Shown: positions 44,559 to 54,242, numbered from the stretch's first letter. The stretch: 64,000 nucleotides of DNA from Sphingomonas taxi (GCA_003243195.1 QFQI01000002.1:248001-312000), one strand, 5' to 3'. Notes: generated by a model from the sequence alone, not told the origin. Made by a program: numbers and translations.

Positions 44559-46085
44559 TTACTTGGCCGGTTCCGGGTGGAGAGCCATGCGGTCGACGTC
44601 CTTTTGCGTCTCCTGCTTCTCCTGATCCTTCGACATATGCGCTAGCTTATCCCGGATGCGGTCCGCAAGTCCTTGATCGACCGCCTCGAAATGCTTCATC
44701 TGCCGGTCGATGATAAATTGCGGGATACCGTGCATCGCCGCGGCGAAATTCCCGGCGGTGCGATCCTTCTGTCCCTCGTCGAACAGGTTCCACAGGTCGC
44801 GCGGCTGACGGAAATCGTCATTGCCCTCGCTGTGGTCCCAATGCCAGGCGGTGCCCTCCACCTTCAGCGGCGGCTCCTTGTAGCGGGGATCCTCCACCGG
44901 GCCGCCGAACGAATTGGGTTCGTAATAGGCGTCCGGATACTCGCCGTTGGTATCCTCCATGAACCGCAGCATGCCGTCCTTGTGATAGGTATGCACCGGC
45001 GAGTGCGGGCGATTGACCGGCAGCGCCTCGTAATGCGTACCCAGCCGGTGGCGATGCGCGTCGGCATAGGAGAAGATGCGCGCCTGCAGCATCTTGTCGG
45101 GCGAGAAGCTGATCCCGCGCACCACGTTCGACGGGCTGAACGCCGCCTGTTCGATCTGCGCGAAATAATTGGTCGGATTGCGGTTCAGCTCGATCTCGCC
45201 GACCTCGATCAGCGGATAGTCGCCGTGCGGCCACACCTTGGTCAGATCGAAGGGATTGTACCAGTTCTTCTCGATCTCGTCCTCCGGCATGATCTGCACG
45301 TAGAACGTCCACTTCGGATAATGGCCGCTTTCGATCGCGCCGAACAGTTCCTCCTGATAGCTCTCCCGGCTCTTGCCGATCACCTCGGCCGCTTCATCGT
45401 TGGTGTAGAACTTGTGGCCCTGCTGCGTCTTGAAGTGGAACTTGACGTAATAACGCTCACCGGCATCGTTCCAGAACGAATAGGTATGGCTGCCATAGCC
45501 GTTCAGATATTGCGGGCCGACCGGCAGTCCGCGATCCGAGAACAGGATCATGATCTGGTGCATCGACTGCGGCTCGAGGCTCCAGAAGTCCCACATCGCG
45601 GTCGGCGAGCGCATGTTGGTGCGCGGATGGCGCTTCTGCGTGCGGATGAAGTCGGGGAACTTGCGGGGATCGCGCACGAAGAACACCGGCGTGTTGTTGC
45701 CGACGAGATCCCAATTGCCCTCCTCGGTGTAGAACTTCAGGCTGAAGCCGCGCACGTCGCGCTCGGCATCCGCCGCGCCCTGCTCGCCCGCCACGGTCGA
45801 GAAGCGCAGCAGCAGCTCGGTCTCCTTGCCCGGCTGCAACGCCAGCGCGTTGGTGTATTTGCTGATGTCGCCGGTCACCTTCAGCTTGCCGAACGCGCCC
45901 CAGCCCTTGGCGTGCACGACGCGCTCGGGAATGCGCTCGCGGTTCTGGTGGGTCAGCTTCTCGATCAGCTGGTAATCCTGTAACAGCAGCGGGCCGCGCT
46001 TGCCGACCGTGATCGAATGCTGGTTGTCACCGACGGGCGCGCCCGCGCTGGTCGTCAGCGTGGGGCGCTTCTTTTCTTCAGCCAT
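44559..46085 (-). CDS. katA: Catalase (small-subunit, haem monofunctional)
   Basis: 508 residues, typical of clade 3 catalases. The active-site His is in RIPERVVHAKGWGAFG, the Asn in the FVRDPRKFPDFIRTQKRHP region with upstream NTPVFFVRDP, and the haem-ligand Tyr in ARIFSYADAHRHRLG. It dismutates hydrogen peroxide in the cytoplasm. GAAGGAGG precedes the ATG at 46085. An aldehyde dehydrogenase gene ends 154 bp upstream. No OxyR gene is adjacent; the upstream region is AT-richer and could hold its promoter. Confidence 0.97.
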   Translation of the reverse strand: MAEEKKRPTLTTSAGAPVGDNQHSITVGKRGPLLLQDYQLIEKLTHQNRERIPERVVHAKGWGAFGKLKVTGDISKYTNALALQPGKETELLLRFSTVAGEQGAADAERDVRGFSLKFYTEEGNWDLVGNNTPVFFVRDPRKFPDFIRTQKRHPRTNMRSPTAMWDFWSLEPQSMHQIMILFSDRGLPVGPQYLNGYGSHTYSFWNDAGERYYVKFHFKTQQGHKFYTNDEAAEVIGKSRESYQEELFGAIESGHYPKWTFYVQIMPEDEIEKNWYNPFDLTKVWPHGDYPLIEVGEIELNRNPTNYFAQIEQAAFSPSNVVRGISFSPDKMLQARIFSYADAHRHRLGTHYEALPVNRPHSPVHTYHKDGMLRFMEDTNGEYPDAYYEPNSFGGPVEDPRYKEPPLKVEGTAWHWDHSEGNDDFRQPRDLWNLFDEGQKDRTAGNFAAAMHGIPQFIIDRQMKHFEAVDQGLADRIRDKLAHMSKDQEKQETQKDVDRMALHPEPAK

Positions 46086-46239
46086 GCGGGCCTCCTTCTC
46101 TCTCCGAAGTTCGATAACGGCAGATTGCCATCACCAGTTCGATCGAGAAAGTGAATTACCCCGCTATGATTGATCGAGTGGCTGACTTGGCGGATGGCCG
46201 TCATCGCCCAGCCGCCTGGGCGATAACGGCCGCCGCGGC

Positions 46240-47676
46240 CTAGGCGATATGCACGGCCTTCGTGATGAGGTGCGCGGCTATGCCCTCGGGACCATCCTCG
46301 GATCCGAAGCCGCTGTCCTTCACGCCGCCGAACGGCGCGTCGCCCCAGCTCAGCCGGACGGTGTTGACCGCCACCATGCCGGCCTCGATCTCGTCGCCGA
46401 GCCGGTTCTGGAGGCGGCCATTCTCGGTGAAGCAATAGGCGCCCAGACCGTAGGGCAAGCGGTTCGCCTCCGCGATCGCGTCATCGACGCTCGCGAACGA
46501 TCCGATCAACGCGACGGGGCCGAACGGCTCCTCGTTCATCGCGGTGGACGACAGCGGCACGTCGGCGAGCACGGTGGGCGAGAAGAAGAAGCCGTCGCCG
46601 TCTGCCCGCGCGCCGCCGGTCAGCAGCCGCGCGCCGGCGCCGACCGCATCGTCGATCAGCCCGGCGATCGCCTCCGGGCGGCGCGGATTGGCCATCGGCC
46701 CCATCTGCGTGCCCTTGTCCAGCCCGTTGCCGACCTTCAGCGCGGCGGTACGTTCGGCGAAGCCGGCCGCGAAGCGATCGTAGATGCCCTGCTGGACATG
46801 GAAGCGCGTCGGCGCGACGCAGACCTGGCCGGCGTTGCGGAACTTGTGCTGCACCAGCGTGTCGAGCGTGCGCTCCAGATCGCAGTCGTCGAACACCAGC
46901 ACCGGGCCGTGTCCGCCCAATTCCATGGTCGTCTTCATCACCGTGTCGGCGGCGAGCTTCAGCAGGTGCTTGCCGACCGGCACCGATCCCGTGAAGCTGA
47001 GCTTGCGGGTGACCGGCGAGGCGAGCAGCCGGCGCGACACCTCGTCGGGCACGCCGAACACCAGTTGCGCCACCTCGCCCGGCAGGCCGGCATCCTGGAA
47101 GCAGCGCAGGATCTCCACCGCCGCGCCCGGCGTCTCCTCGCTGGGTTTCAGGATCACCGAACAGCCCGCCGCGATCGCCGGCGACAGCTTGCGCACCGGG
47201 TTCATCACCGGGAAGTTCCACGCGCAGAACGCCGCCACCGGGCCGACCGGCTGATGCAGCACCAGCGAACGCGTCCCGACCGGGCGCGGCAGCACGCGGC
47301 CGTAGATGCGCACCGCCTCGCCGGCGTGGAAATCCAGCAAGGCGGCGGTGGCCATCACCTCGCCCTTCGCCTCGACGAACGGCTTGCCCTCCTCCAGCGT
47401 GGCGAGCCGCGCGAGCATGTCGGCGCGCTCGCGCACCAGCGCCGCGGTGCGCGACAGCACTGCCGCGCGCTCCTGCGGCGCGGTGGCGCGCCAGCGCCGG
47501 AACCCGCGCTCCGCCGCGTCCAGCGCGCGGTCGAGGTCGGCGACGGTCGCCAGCGGCACGTCGGACAGGGTGCGACCGGTGGCGGGGTCGAGCACCGGCT
47601 GCGTCTCGCGACCGGCGGTGATCCACTCGCCGTCAATATAGAGGCCCAGGCGGGTGTCGTAGGATGTGTCGGTCAT
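46240..47676 (-). CDS. NAD(P)-dependent aldehyde dehydrogenase (succinate-semialdehyde dehydrogenase-like)
   Basis: 478 residues. Active-site Glu in TMELGGHGPVLVFDDCDL, nucleophile Cys in FRNAGQVCVAPTRF, and the NAD-binding AAFCAWNFPVMNPVRKLSPAIAAGC region. Residues and length fit class I SSADH/GabD-like ALDHs, but substrate is not fixed. The true ATG at 47676 follows GGAGAGAAG; a longer open frame to 47766 has no support. Neighbours are catalase downstream and a YbhB-like gene upstream, suggesting stress detoxification. Confidence 0.9.
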   Translation of the reverse strand: MTDTSYDTRLGLYIDGEWITAGRETQPVLDPATGRTLSDVPLATVADLDRALDAAERGFRRWRATAPQERAAVLSRTAALVRERADMLARLATLEEGKPFVEAKGEVMATAALLDFHAGEAVRIYGRVLPRPVGTRSLVLHQPVGPVAAFCAWNFPVMNPVRKLSPAIAAGCSVILKPSEETPGAAVEILRCFQDAGLPGEVAQLVFGVPDEVSRRLLASPVTRKLSFTGSVPVGKHLLKLAADTVMKTTMELGGHGPVLVFDDCDLERTLDTLVQHKFRNAGQVCVAPTRFHVQQGIYDRFAAGFAERTAALKVGNGLDKGTQMGPMANPRRPEAIAGLIDDAVGAGARLLTGGARADGDGFFFSPTVLADVPLSSTAMNEEPFGPVALIGSFASVDDAIAEANRLPYGLGAYCFTENGRLQNRLGDEIEAGMVAVNTVRLSWGDAPFGGVKDSGFGSEDGPEGIAAHLITKAVHIA

Positions 47677-47923
47677 GGTCGCTTCTCTCCGTTCGATGGC
47701 GGACATGGGCAGCGCGCGCAGGGCGGCGGGTGGTGGTGATCTGCTCGCGAAGTGCCGCGGGCGCAAGCCGCCCGCGAACCGGGCGGCGCGGCACGCGCGA
47801 TCAGGTGGCGGCGGGCCGCGCGGACGGGATGATGGTCAGCGTCCCGGACTGGTTGCCCGACAACCGGCTTCGGTACGGCCGCGCAAGCCGGCGCGGGTCG
47901 ACGCCGGTCGCGGTGCGGCGTCG

Positions 47924-48544
47924 CTAGGCGATCTGCGCGGCACCACGCGGTTCGAGCGGCACCTCCTCGCCGCGTGAATAGGTGCCGACGAGCAGCCCGG
48001 CGGCCAGCACCCGGCCCCGGATCGCCTCCAGCACGTCGCTGCGCCCGGGGTTGATGTCGAGCGGCGGCGCTTCGCTGAGCGCGAACAACTGGAACACATA
48101 ATCGTGGCTGCCGTGTCCGGGGGGCGGATCGGGCGGCAGCCAGCCTTCCTGCATGTAGCTGTTGCGGCCGACATCGGAGCCATCCATCCCGCCCCGGCCG
48201 TCGGCGGTGATCGCCCCTTCGTCCAGCCCCGCCTGTGTCGGCGCGATGTTCCAGACGACGGCATGGACCAGCGGATTGGGCGCGGGGGCATCGGGATCTT
48301 CGACGAGGAGCGCGAGCGCGGCGGTGCCGGCGGGGACGCCCGACCATGCCAGCGGTGGCGAAACGCCCTCGCCATCGGCGGTGAAGCGTTCCGGCAGGCG
48401 CGCACCATCCGCGAAGGCGAGGCTGCTCAGGTCGAGGCGATCGTCGCCGGTGACGACACCGTCCTGAACGATGACCAGCCGGGAATGCCCCGCGCGCACA
48501 TTGTGCAGCAGGCGACCGAGCCAATGGGGAACGTGTTCGAGCAT
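47924..48544 (-). CDS. YbhB/YbcL family Raf-kinase-inhibitor-like protein
   Basis: 206 residues. The PEBP fold motif runs from FTADGEGVSPPLAWSGVP through LALLVEDPDAPAPNPLVHAVVWNIAP, with GWLPPDPPPGHGSHDYVFQLFAL near residue 150. The YbhB/YbcL family has no settled biochemical role; a ligand-binding pocket is conserved. GGAGG lies 5 nt before the ATG at 48544. No signal peptide, so cytoplasmic. It is divergent from the TadG-like gene. Confidence 0.9.
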   Translation of the reverse strand: MLEHVPHWLGRLLHNVRAGHSRLVIVQDGVVTGDDRLDLSSLAFADGARLPERFTADGEGVSPPLAWSGVPAGTAALALLVEDPDAPAPNPLVHAVVWNIAPTQAGLDEGAITADGRGGMDGSDVGRNSYMQEGWLPPDPPPGHGSHDYVFQLFALSEAPPLDINPGRSDVLEAIRGRVLAAGLLVGTYSRGEEVPLEPRGAAQIA

Positions 48545-48676
48545 GCCGCCTCCGCGATCGCTGGCGGGTGGTGAACCCTTAACGGTGTCCGAAGTTGCGC
48601 GCACGCCCAGCGTACATCCACCCCCGAAGCCCTGTAGGGAGGGTTAAATTAACGACTGCCGCCTACGACCGTCGCC

Positions 48677-50719
48677 ATGACGAGTCGAAGCCGCGGATGG
48701 GGGACGATGGTGTCCGGCGTGATGCGCGATCGACGCGCGGGCGTGAGCATCCTGGCCGCGCTGTCGGTACTCGGCCTTATCGGGATGGGCGGACTGGCGG
48801 TGGATCTCAACCGCGGTTACGAGATGCGCATCGTCAACCAGCAGGTCGCGGACATGGCGGCGCTGGCGGCCGGGGTCGCCTATACGGGCAGCCAGTCGGC
48901 CGACGTGCTGCAACCCACCGCGCAGGATCTGGCCGTCGCGCAGGGGCTGCGCGACGCGACGGTCGCCGCCACATTGGTATCCGACGTGCCGACCAGCGGC
49001 GCCAAAGCGGTGCGCGTCACCGTCACCACGCCGCTGCGGATCTCGCTGGCGCGCGTGCTCGGCGCCGCCGCCAGCTATCCGGTCGCTGCGGTCGCGACCG
49101 CCAGCCTGCCGACGCAGGGCACGCCGGCGTGCATCATCGGGCTGGCGACATCGGGCAATGCGATCGAAACGCAGGGCGGCGCATCGATCAACGCCCCCGA
49201 CTGCGCGGTCGCGGGGGTCGGATCGGTCTCCAACAAGGGGCAGTCGATCACCGCCAAGGCGCTGGTGTCGGGCAGCGGCAGCGTCATCAATGATTACGGC
49301 ACCATCGCCGCCGATCAGGTGCGCTACGCGGTGGATTTCACCAATCCGAGCTGGAACACCAACGTCCCCGCCGCCGACAAGCGCGTGCGACAGGCGACGT
49401 CGGTCACCGATCCGCTTGCCAACGATGCCACGCTGGGCGACGCCCGCAATCTGCTTGGCACCTATCGCAATCCGCGTGCGCCCACCAATCCGGTGACGCC
49501 GGGCGGCGGCGCGGCATGGAGCTTCAGCAGCACGCCGTCGCCAGCCACCGCCGACTTCCGACAGGGACAGACCAGCAACTTCAGCGTCCCGGCGGGGCGC
49601 TATACGATCGACACGCTGGATATCGCCGGCGGAATCCGGGTGACCTTCGCCCCCGGTTCGGTGGTCACCGTCGCGCGCGGCGTCACGATCGGCGGGGGAT
49701 CGACCGTGACGTTCGGCGACGGCACCTACCGGATCAACGGAGGCTTTTCGAGCGGGTCGAGCGGCGTGACCTTCGGCAATGGCGAACTGCACATCGGGCA
49801 GGGCAATGTCAGCTTCGCGGGCACCAACCGCATCGGCGACGGCAACGTGACGATTGCCGCGCCGCTGTCGCTGGGCGGTGGCGCGACGCTGGCGATCGGG
49901 GCGGGCAATCACCTGTTCGGCGGCATCTCGGTCGGTGGCGGCAGTTGGCTGACGCTGGGCAATGGCGCGCTGGACGTGACGGGCGCGATCACGGTCGGCG
50001 GAGATTCCTCGATCATCGCCGGCGCGGGCGATGTCACGCTTGCCAATCCGGGCGGGCGCGCGATCGACCTGAGCGGCAGCGGGTGCCTCTTCATGGGGGA
50101 CGGACTGTTCAGCGCCAACGGCGACATCGTCACGGCGGGCGGCAGCCGGCTGGTGTTCGGACGCACCGCCAACCATCTGGTGAACGGCAACCTGCAGATC
50201 GCCGGATCGGTGCTGTTCGGTGCGGGGCGCTACACCGTGAAGGGTGGCTTCACCAACGGCACCGGCGGCACCACCTGGCCGTACAGCTCGTCGATCACCG
50301 GGCAACGCTGGGGCGACACGCTGGAGGGGGTCAGCGTGTCGGGCTATGACATGGCGGGCGTCGGCGTCACCTTCATCCTGGGAGGAACCGTCAACCTGGG
50401 CGGCGGCGCGAAGACGAAGCTGCTCGCCCCCGCCAGTTCCACGACCGGCGGCGGCGTCGCGGATATCCTGATCGACAGCCTGACCAGCGTGGACACCACC
50501 TGGGGCGCCGGATCGGACAATCTGTTCGTGGGCACGGTCCACCTGCCCAATTCCGCAGTGACGATGAGCGGCGGCAACAGCACACAATCGGGCGGGCGAT
50601 GCTTCATGCTGATCGCGCTGCGCGTGGTGGTGAGCGGCGGCGCGGCGGCGGGCAGCGTCTGTCCCGGGGTGAATGGATCGGGCGGCGGGGGCAGCACGTC
50701 GGTGGAGTTGATCGCGTGA
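48677..50719 (+). CDS. TadG-like protein with an extended Gly-rich beta-solenoid region
   Basis: 680 residues (start could be 48707). The N-terminus (DRRAGVSILAALSVLGLIGMG, then GLAVDLNRGYEMRIVNQQVADMAALAAG) is the TadG/TadE-like prepilin-type membrane segment. From about residue 300 to 530 the sequence is a run of strand-turn repeats rich in Gly, Asn, Thr and Val, such as VTFGDGTYRINGG, VTIAAPLSLGGGA and NLQIAGSVLFGAGRY, with a period near 20, predicted to form a right-handed beta-solenoid. Four Cys are present, two near the C-terminus. No tad/flp genes are adjacent. It is likely surface-exposed; adhesion or matrix function is inference. Confidence 0.75.
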   Translation: MTSRSRGWGTMVSGVMRDRRAGVSILAALSVLGLIGMGGLAVDLNRGYEMRIVNQQVADMAALAAGVAYTGSQSADVLQPTAQDLAVAQGLRDATVAATLVSDVPTSGAKAVRVTVTTPLRISLARVLGAAASYPVAAVATASLPTQGTPACIIGLATSGNAIETQGGASINAPDCAVAGVGSVSNKGQSITAKALVSGSGSVINDYGTIAADQVRYAVDFTNPSWNTNVPAADKRVRQATSVTDPLANDATLGDARNLLGTYRNPRAPTNPVTPGGGAAWSFSSTPSPATADFRQGQTSNFSVPAGRYTIDTLDIAGGIRVTFAPGSVVTVARGVTIGGGSTVTFGDGTYRINGGFSSGSSGVTFGNGELHIGQGNVSFAGTNRIGDGNVTIAAPLSLGGGATLAIGAGNHLFGGISVGGGSWLTLGNGALDVTGAITVGGDSSIIAGAGDVTLANPGGRAIDLSGSGCLFMGDGLFSANGDIVTAGGSRLVFGRTANHLVNGNLQIAGSVLFGAGRYTVKGGFTNGTGGTTWPYSSSITGQRWGDTLEGVSVSGYDMAGVGVTFILGGTVNLGGGAKTKLLAPASSTTGGGVADILIDSLTSVDTTWGAGSDNLFVGTVHLPNSAVTMSGGNSTQSGGRCFMLIALRVVVSGGAAAGSVCPGVNGSGGGGSTSVELIA

Positions 50720-50832
50720 CGACATTTTCGCGATTGATCCCCTGGGTCGATCTCGGGCAAAGAGTTCAGGTGGCAGAACAGCCGCCGGATGACGCCGCCC
50801 CTGATGAGGCCACTGCATCAAAGCGAGGAAGA

Positions 50833-50922
50833 TGGCGGAGACGGAGGGATTCGAACCCTCGGTACGGTTTCCCGTACGACGCTTTAGCAAAGCGTTGGTT
50901 TCAGCCACTCACCCACGTCTCC
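50833..50922 (-). tRNA. tRNA-Ser(GCT)
   Basis: A full 90-nt cloverleaf on the minus strand with a seven-base acceptor (GGAGACG paired with CGTCTCC), T-arm GGGTTCGAATCCC, and an anticodon loop TTGCTAA with anticodon GCT reading AGC/AGU. The long variable arm (CGTACGG-loop-CCGTACC) is typical of tRNA-Ser. The 3' CCA is encoded. Confidence 0.97.
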
Positions 50923-51082
50923 GGGTCCGGCGTGAGGCGGGGCTATAGCGGGCGCCGCGTCGGCGATCAACCGGATGCGCGCAAATTCCGCATGGCGCGC
51001 CCACGACTCCGGTTGTCGCCCGTTCATTGCCGCGACAGCCGGCGTATCGCTATACGGGCGGGTGGATCACGGGGCACAGGCG

Positions 51083-51835
51083 ATGCGGATGGCACGGCGC
51101 GGTACTTGGACGGCGATGTTCGCCGCGGCGGTGATGGCGTTGTCGCCCGGCGCGTCGGCACAGGTGCGAACGATCGACCCCAATGCGGCGATCGATGCGG
51201 ATGTCGGCACCGCGCCCGCGGTCCGCACCCCATTGGCACCCCCACCGGCGCGGCCGCGTCCGCAGGAGCCGGTCGCGCCGGCCCCGGCACCGGACGCGCC
51301 ACCGCCGGCCGGTCCGGCGGAAACCCGCGCCGACGCGACGACCACGGCCGCCTCCACCTACAAGCGCGACGACCTGATCGCCGCGGGCGAGGGTGTGTTC
51401 GGCAAGGGTGCGGAAGGTTTCGCGCAGATCATCGAGAGCATCCTGAAGGATCAGGGAGAGCCCAACGCCTATATCGCCGGGCGGGAGGCGTCCGGCGCGT
51501 TCATCCTCGGCGTACGGTACGGCTCGGGGATCATGACCCACAAGGTCGAGGGGCAGCGCCCGGTCTATTGGACCGGACCGTCAGTCGGCTTCGATGTCGG
51601 GGGCGACGCCAACAAGGTCTTCGTGCTCGTCTACAACCTCTACGACAGCCACGAATTGTTCAAGCGCTTCCCGGGCGCGGAGGGGCGGCTTTACTTCGTC
51701 GGCGGGTTCGCGGCCACCTATCTGCGCAGCGGAAACGTGGTGCTGATTCCGGTGCGGCTCGGGGTGGGCTGGCGCGCGGGGGTCAACGTCGGCTACATGA
51801 AGTTCACCGAGACGTCGAAATGGTCGCCGTTCTGA
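51083..51835 (+). CDS. DUF1134 / EipA-like envelope protein
   Basis: 250 residues. Sec signal (AMFAAAVMALSPGASAQ), a Pro/Ala-rich linker (about residues 45-90), then DUF1134: GVFGKGAEGFAQIIESIL, GEPNAYIAGREASGAFILGV, GPSVGFDVGGDANKVFVLVYNL. Brucella EipA, a member, is a periplasmic protein needed for envelope integrity. ATG at 51083 has only a weak ribosome binding site; another in-frame ATG lies two codons on. It is convergent with the dihydroorotase gene and next to the tRNA. Confidence 0.87.
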   Translation: MRMARRGTWTAMFAAAVMALSPGASAQVRTIDPNAAIDADVGTAPAVRTPLAPPPARPRPQEPVAPAPAPDAPPPAGPAETRADATTTAASTYKRDDLIAAGEGVFGKGAEGFAQIIESILKDQGEPNAYIAGREASGAFILGVRYGSGIMTHKVEGQRPVYWTGPSVGFDVGGDANKVFVLVYNLYDSHELFKRFPGAEGRLYFVGGFAATYLRSGNVVLIPVRLGVGWRAGVNVGYMKFTETSKWSPF

Positions 51836-51880
51836 CCGCCGGGCCAGCGCGCGCCTGACGGCGACGCGCCGGCGAAAACG

Positions 51881-53215
51881 TCAGCGGCTGCCGGGAAAGG
51901 TGGTGGCCTCGAACCGCATCGGCGCGCCTTGCGGCGCCTCGCCCAGCGAATCCTCCCACATCGCGACATGACCGCGCACGATCGTCCCGATCGGCTTGCC
52001 CGTCAGCTCCATGCCGGTGAACGGCGACCAGCCGGCGCGCGATGCCAGCCACCGCTCCTCGATCGTCCACCGCTTCCTGAGATCGACGATGGTGAAGTCG
52101 GCGTCGTAGCCGCGCACGATCCGCCCCTTGCCCACCAGTCCGAAGATGCGCTGCGCCCCGGCGCTGGTCAGTTCGATCACGCGTTGCAGCGACAACCGGC
52201 CGTTGGCGGCGTGATCGAGCAGCAGCGGCAGCAGCGTCTGCACGCCCGGCATCCCGCTCGGGCTGGCGGGATAGGGCTTGGCCTTCTCGTCCAGCGTGTG
52301 CGGCGCGTGATCCGAACCGATCACGTCGGGCACCCCCTGGTTGAGCCAGTGCCACAGCCCGTCGCGGTGCGCGCCGGAGCGGATCGGCGGATTCATCTGC
52401 GCCAGCGTGCCAAGACGCGGATACGCCTCCTCACCGGCGAGCGTCAGGTGCTGCGGCGTGACCTCGCAGGTCGCGATATCCTTGTGCCGTCCCAGCAGCT
52501 CCAGTTCGGCGGGGGTGGTGACATGCAGGACGTGGATGCGCCGTCCCGCCGCGCGCGCCAGCCGCAGGATGCGCTTGGTCGCCAGCAGCGCGCTTTCGTC
52601 GTCGCGCCACACCGGATGCGAGGCGGGATCGCCTTCCACGCGCTCGCCGGCCCGCGCGTTCATCCGCGCCTCGTCCTCGGCGTGGATCGCCACGCGGCGC
52701 TGACCGCTCGCCAGCACCTCGGCCAGCCGCGCGTCCTCGCTTACCAGCAGGTCGCCGGTCGACGCGCCCATGAAGATCTTGACACCGGCGGTGCCGGGCA
52801 GCCGCTCCAGCTCCGCCAGATCGCGCGCATTGTGGTTGGTCGCGCCGACGTAGAACGCGTGATCGCACCACATCCGCCCGTTCGCACGCGCCAGCTTGTC
52901 CGCGATCGCCGCGGCGGAATCGGTGTTCGGCTTGGTGTTCGGCATCTCGAACACCGCGACCACGCCGCCCCGCACCGCGGCCTCGCTGCCGCTGGCGAGG
53001 TCCTCCTTGTGCTCCAGTCCGGGCTCGCGGAAATGCACCTGCGTGTCGATCACCCCCGGCAGGATGTCCAGCCCGGTGCAATCGATGGTCCGCCCCGCGT
53101 CGCCGCGCGCGCCGATCGCGGCGATGCGGCCGTCCGAGACACCGACATCGGCCGTGACCGGGCCGCCGGGCGTGTGCACCGTGCCGCCGGTGAGCAGAAG
53201 ATCGTAGGTCGCCAT
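51881..53215 (-). CDS. pyrC: Dihydroorotase (amidohydrolase), QxH variant
   Basis: 444 residues. Amidohydrolase barrel with GVIDTQVHFREPG at the first metal site, GVKIFMGASTGD (lysine expected to be carboxylated), IHAEDEARMN, IHVLHVTTP and the catalytic Asp in VIGSDHAPHTLDEKAKPY. PASPSGMPGVQTLLP is a family marker. The usual HxH of class I dihydroorotases reads Gln59-Val-His61 here. It closes carbamoyl aspartate to dihydroorotate in pyrimidine synthesis. Start ATG at 53215 gives the normal length. It is divergent from ygfZ. Confidence 0.9.
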   Translation of the reverse strand: MATYDLLLTGGTVHTPGGPVTADVGVSDGRIAAIGARGDAGRTIDCTGLDILPGVIDTQVHFREPGLEHKEDLASGSEAAVRGGVVAVFEMPNTKPNTDSAAAIADKLARANGRMWCDHAFYVGATNHNARDLAELERLPGTAGVKIFMGASTGDLLVSEDARLAEVLASGQRRVAIHAEDEARMNARAGERVEGDPASHPVWRDDESALLATKRILRLARAAGRRIHVLHVTTPAELELLGRHKDIATCEVTPQHLTLAGEEAYPRLGTLAQMNPPIRSGAHRDGLWHWLNQGVPDVIGSDHAPHTLDEKAKPYPASPSGMPGVQTLLPLLLDHAANGRLSLQRVIELTSAGAQRIFGLVGKGRIVRGYDADFTIVDLRKRWTIEERWLASRAGWSPFTGMELTGKPIGTIVRGHVAMWEDSLGEAPQGAPMRFEATTFPGSR

Positions 53216-53269
53216 CGTCAGCCCTTTCTGGCTCTTTCGCCGGATCGGGCATCTCCCTACCTTGGCGGC

Positions 53270-54007
53270 ATGGACGATACCACCCCGGCGACGATGCTGG
53301 CCGACCGTGCGCTGCTGCGCCTGTCCGGCGATGACGTACGCGGCTTCCTGCAGGGATTGCTGACCAACGATGTGACCGGCGCGCTGCCGGTGTGGGCGGC
53401 GCTGCTCACGCCGCAGGGAAAGGTGCTGTTCGACCTGATCGTGTGGGGGGATGGTGAGGACGTGCTGCTGGATGTCGAGCGCACGCAGGCGGATGCGCTC
53501 GCCCGGCGGCTGTCGATGTACCGGTTGCGGCGTGCGATCACGATCGCGCCGGACGAAGCACTGGCGGTGCACTGGTCGCCGGACCTGCACGGCGACAGCG
53601 ACCCGCGCCTTCCCGCGCTCGGGCGACGCTGGCTCGGCGCGCCCGCCGGGGCGACGACCGGCTGGCTCGCCCACCGGCTCGCACTCGGCGTGGCAGAGGG
53701 TGTGGCGGAGCTCGGCTCGGGCGAGACCCTGTGGCTGGAGGCCAATGCGCGCGAACTGCATGGCGTCAGCTTCACCAAGGGCTGCTATGTCGGGCAGGAG
53801 AATACCGCGCGCATGCACCACCGTGACAAGGTGCGGCGGCGGCTGTTGATCGCGCCGATCGACACGAGCGATCCACGCTGTCGTGTCACCTATCCCGACC
53901 TGGGCGTCATGGTGACGCTCAGACGAATCGACGCTTTGGGAGACGCCCGCATTCCCGAGTGGCTGGCGACCGAATTGCCGCCCGCTCCTGCCGACACGGC
54001 AGGGTGA
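53270..54007 (+). CDS. ygfZ: YgfZ/GcvT-domain folate-binding protein
   Basis: 245 residues. LRLSGDDVRGFLQGLLTNDV N-terminal GcvT-like motif and SFTKGCYVGQENTARMHH, the diagnostic K-G-C-Y-x-G-Q-E YgfZ signature. It is a tetrahydrofolate-binding protein that helps assemble or repair iron-sulfur clusters. ATG at 53270 (TGGCGGCATG). It is shorter than E. coli YgfZ, as typical in alphaproteobacteria. It diverges from pyrC with 54 bp between. Confidence 0.92.
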   Translation: MDDTTPATMLADRALLRLSGDDVRGFLQGLLTNDVTGALPVWAALLTPQGKVLFDLIVWGDGEDVLLDVERTQADALARRLSMYRLRRAITIAPDEALAVHWSPDLHGDSDPRLPALGRRWLGAPAGATTGWLAHRLALGVAEGVAELGSGETLWLEANARELHGVSFTKGCYVGQENTARMHHRDKVRRRLLIAPIDTSDPRCRVTYPDLGVMVTLRRIDALGDARIPEWLATELPPAPADTAG

Positions 54008-54211
54008 CGCCATTGTAGCCTGCGCGTCGGCGGGGACGGCGTTCGTTCCAGAATCCTGGGCCGGTTCACATCGACGTTCGCTGGACGCGCGCCGCTCCGC
54101 CCACCCTGATCGGGATCCCGGTGCTGCGGTCCGGCGTGCTGCGCTCCCGCATGTTCGCGGACGTCATGCGTCTGCACCGATGGCGATGACCAGACTTCCG
54201 GCCTGCGGCAC

Positions 54212-54242
54212 AAAAAAAGGAGGCCGGCTCGCGCCGACCTCC
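54212..54242 (-). terminator. Rho-independent terminator of the OmpA gene
   Basis: On the minus strand a 10-bp stem (GGAGGTCGGC with GCCGGCCTCC, one G-U pair) on a GCGA tetraloop is followed by seven T. It begins about 24 nt after the ompA-like stop, in the convergent gap with ygfZ. Confidence 0.93.

Noticed and set aside
46086..46239. OxyR site upstream of catalase
   Set aside because: Short inverted elements are present but do not reach the four-part ATAG-N7-CTAT pattern.
48644..50908. 754-codon minus-strand frame over the TadG-like gene
   Set aside because: Antisense to a gene with a clear membrane segment and repeats; no start signal or family.
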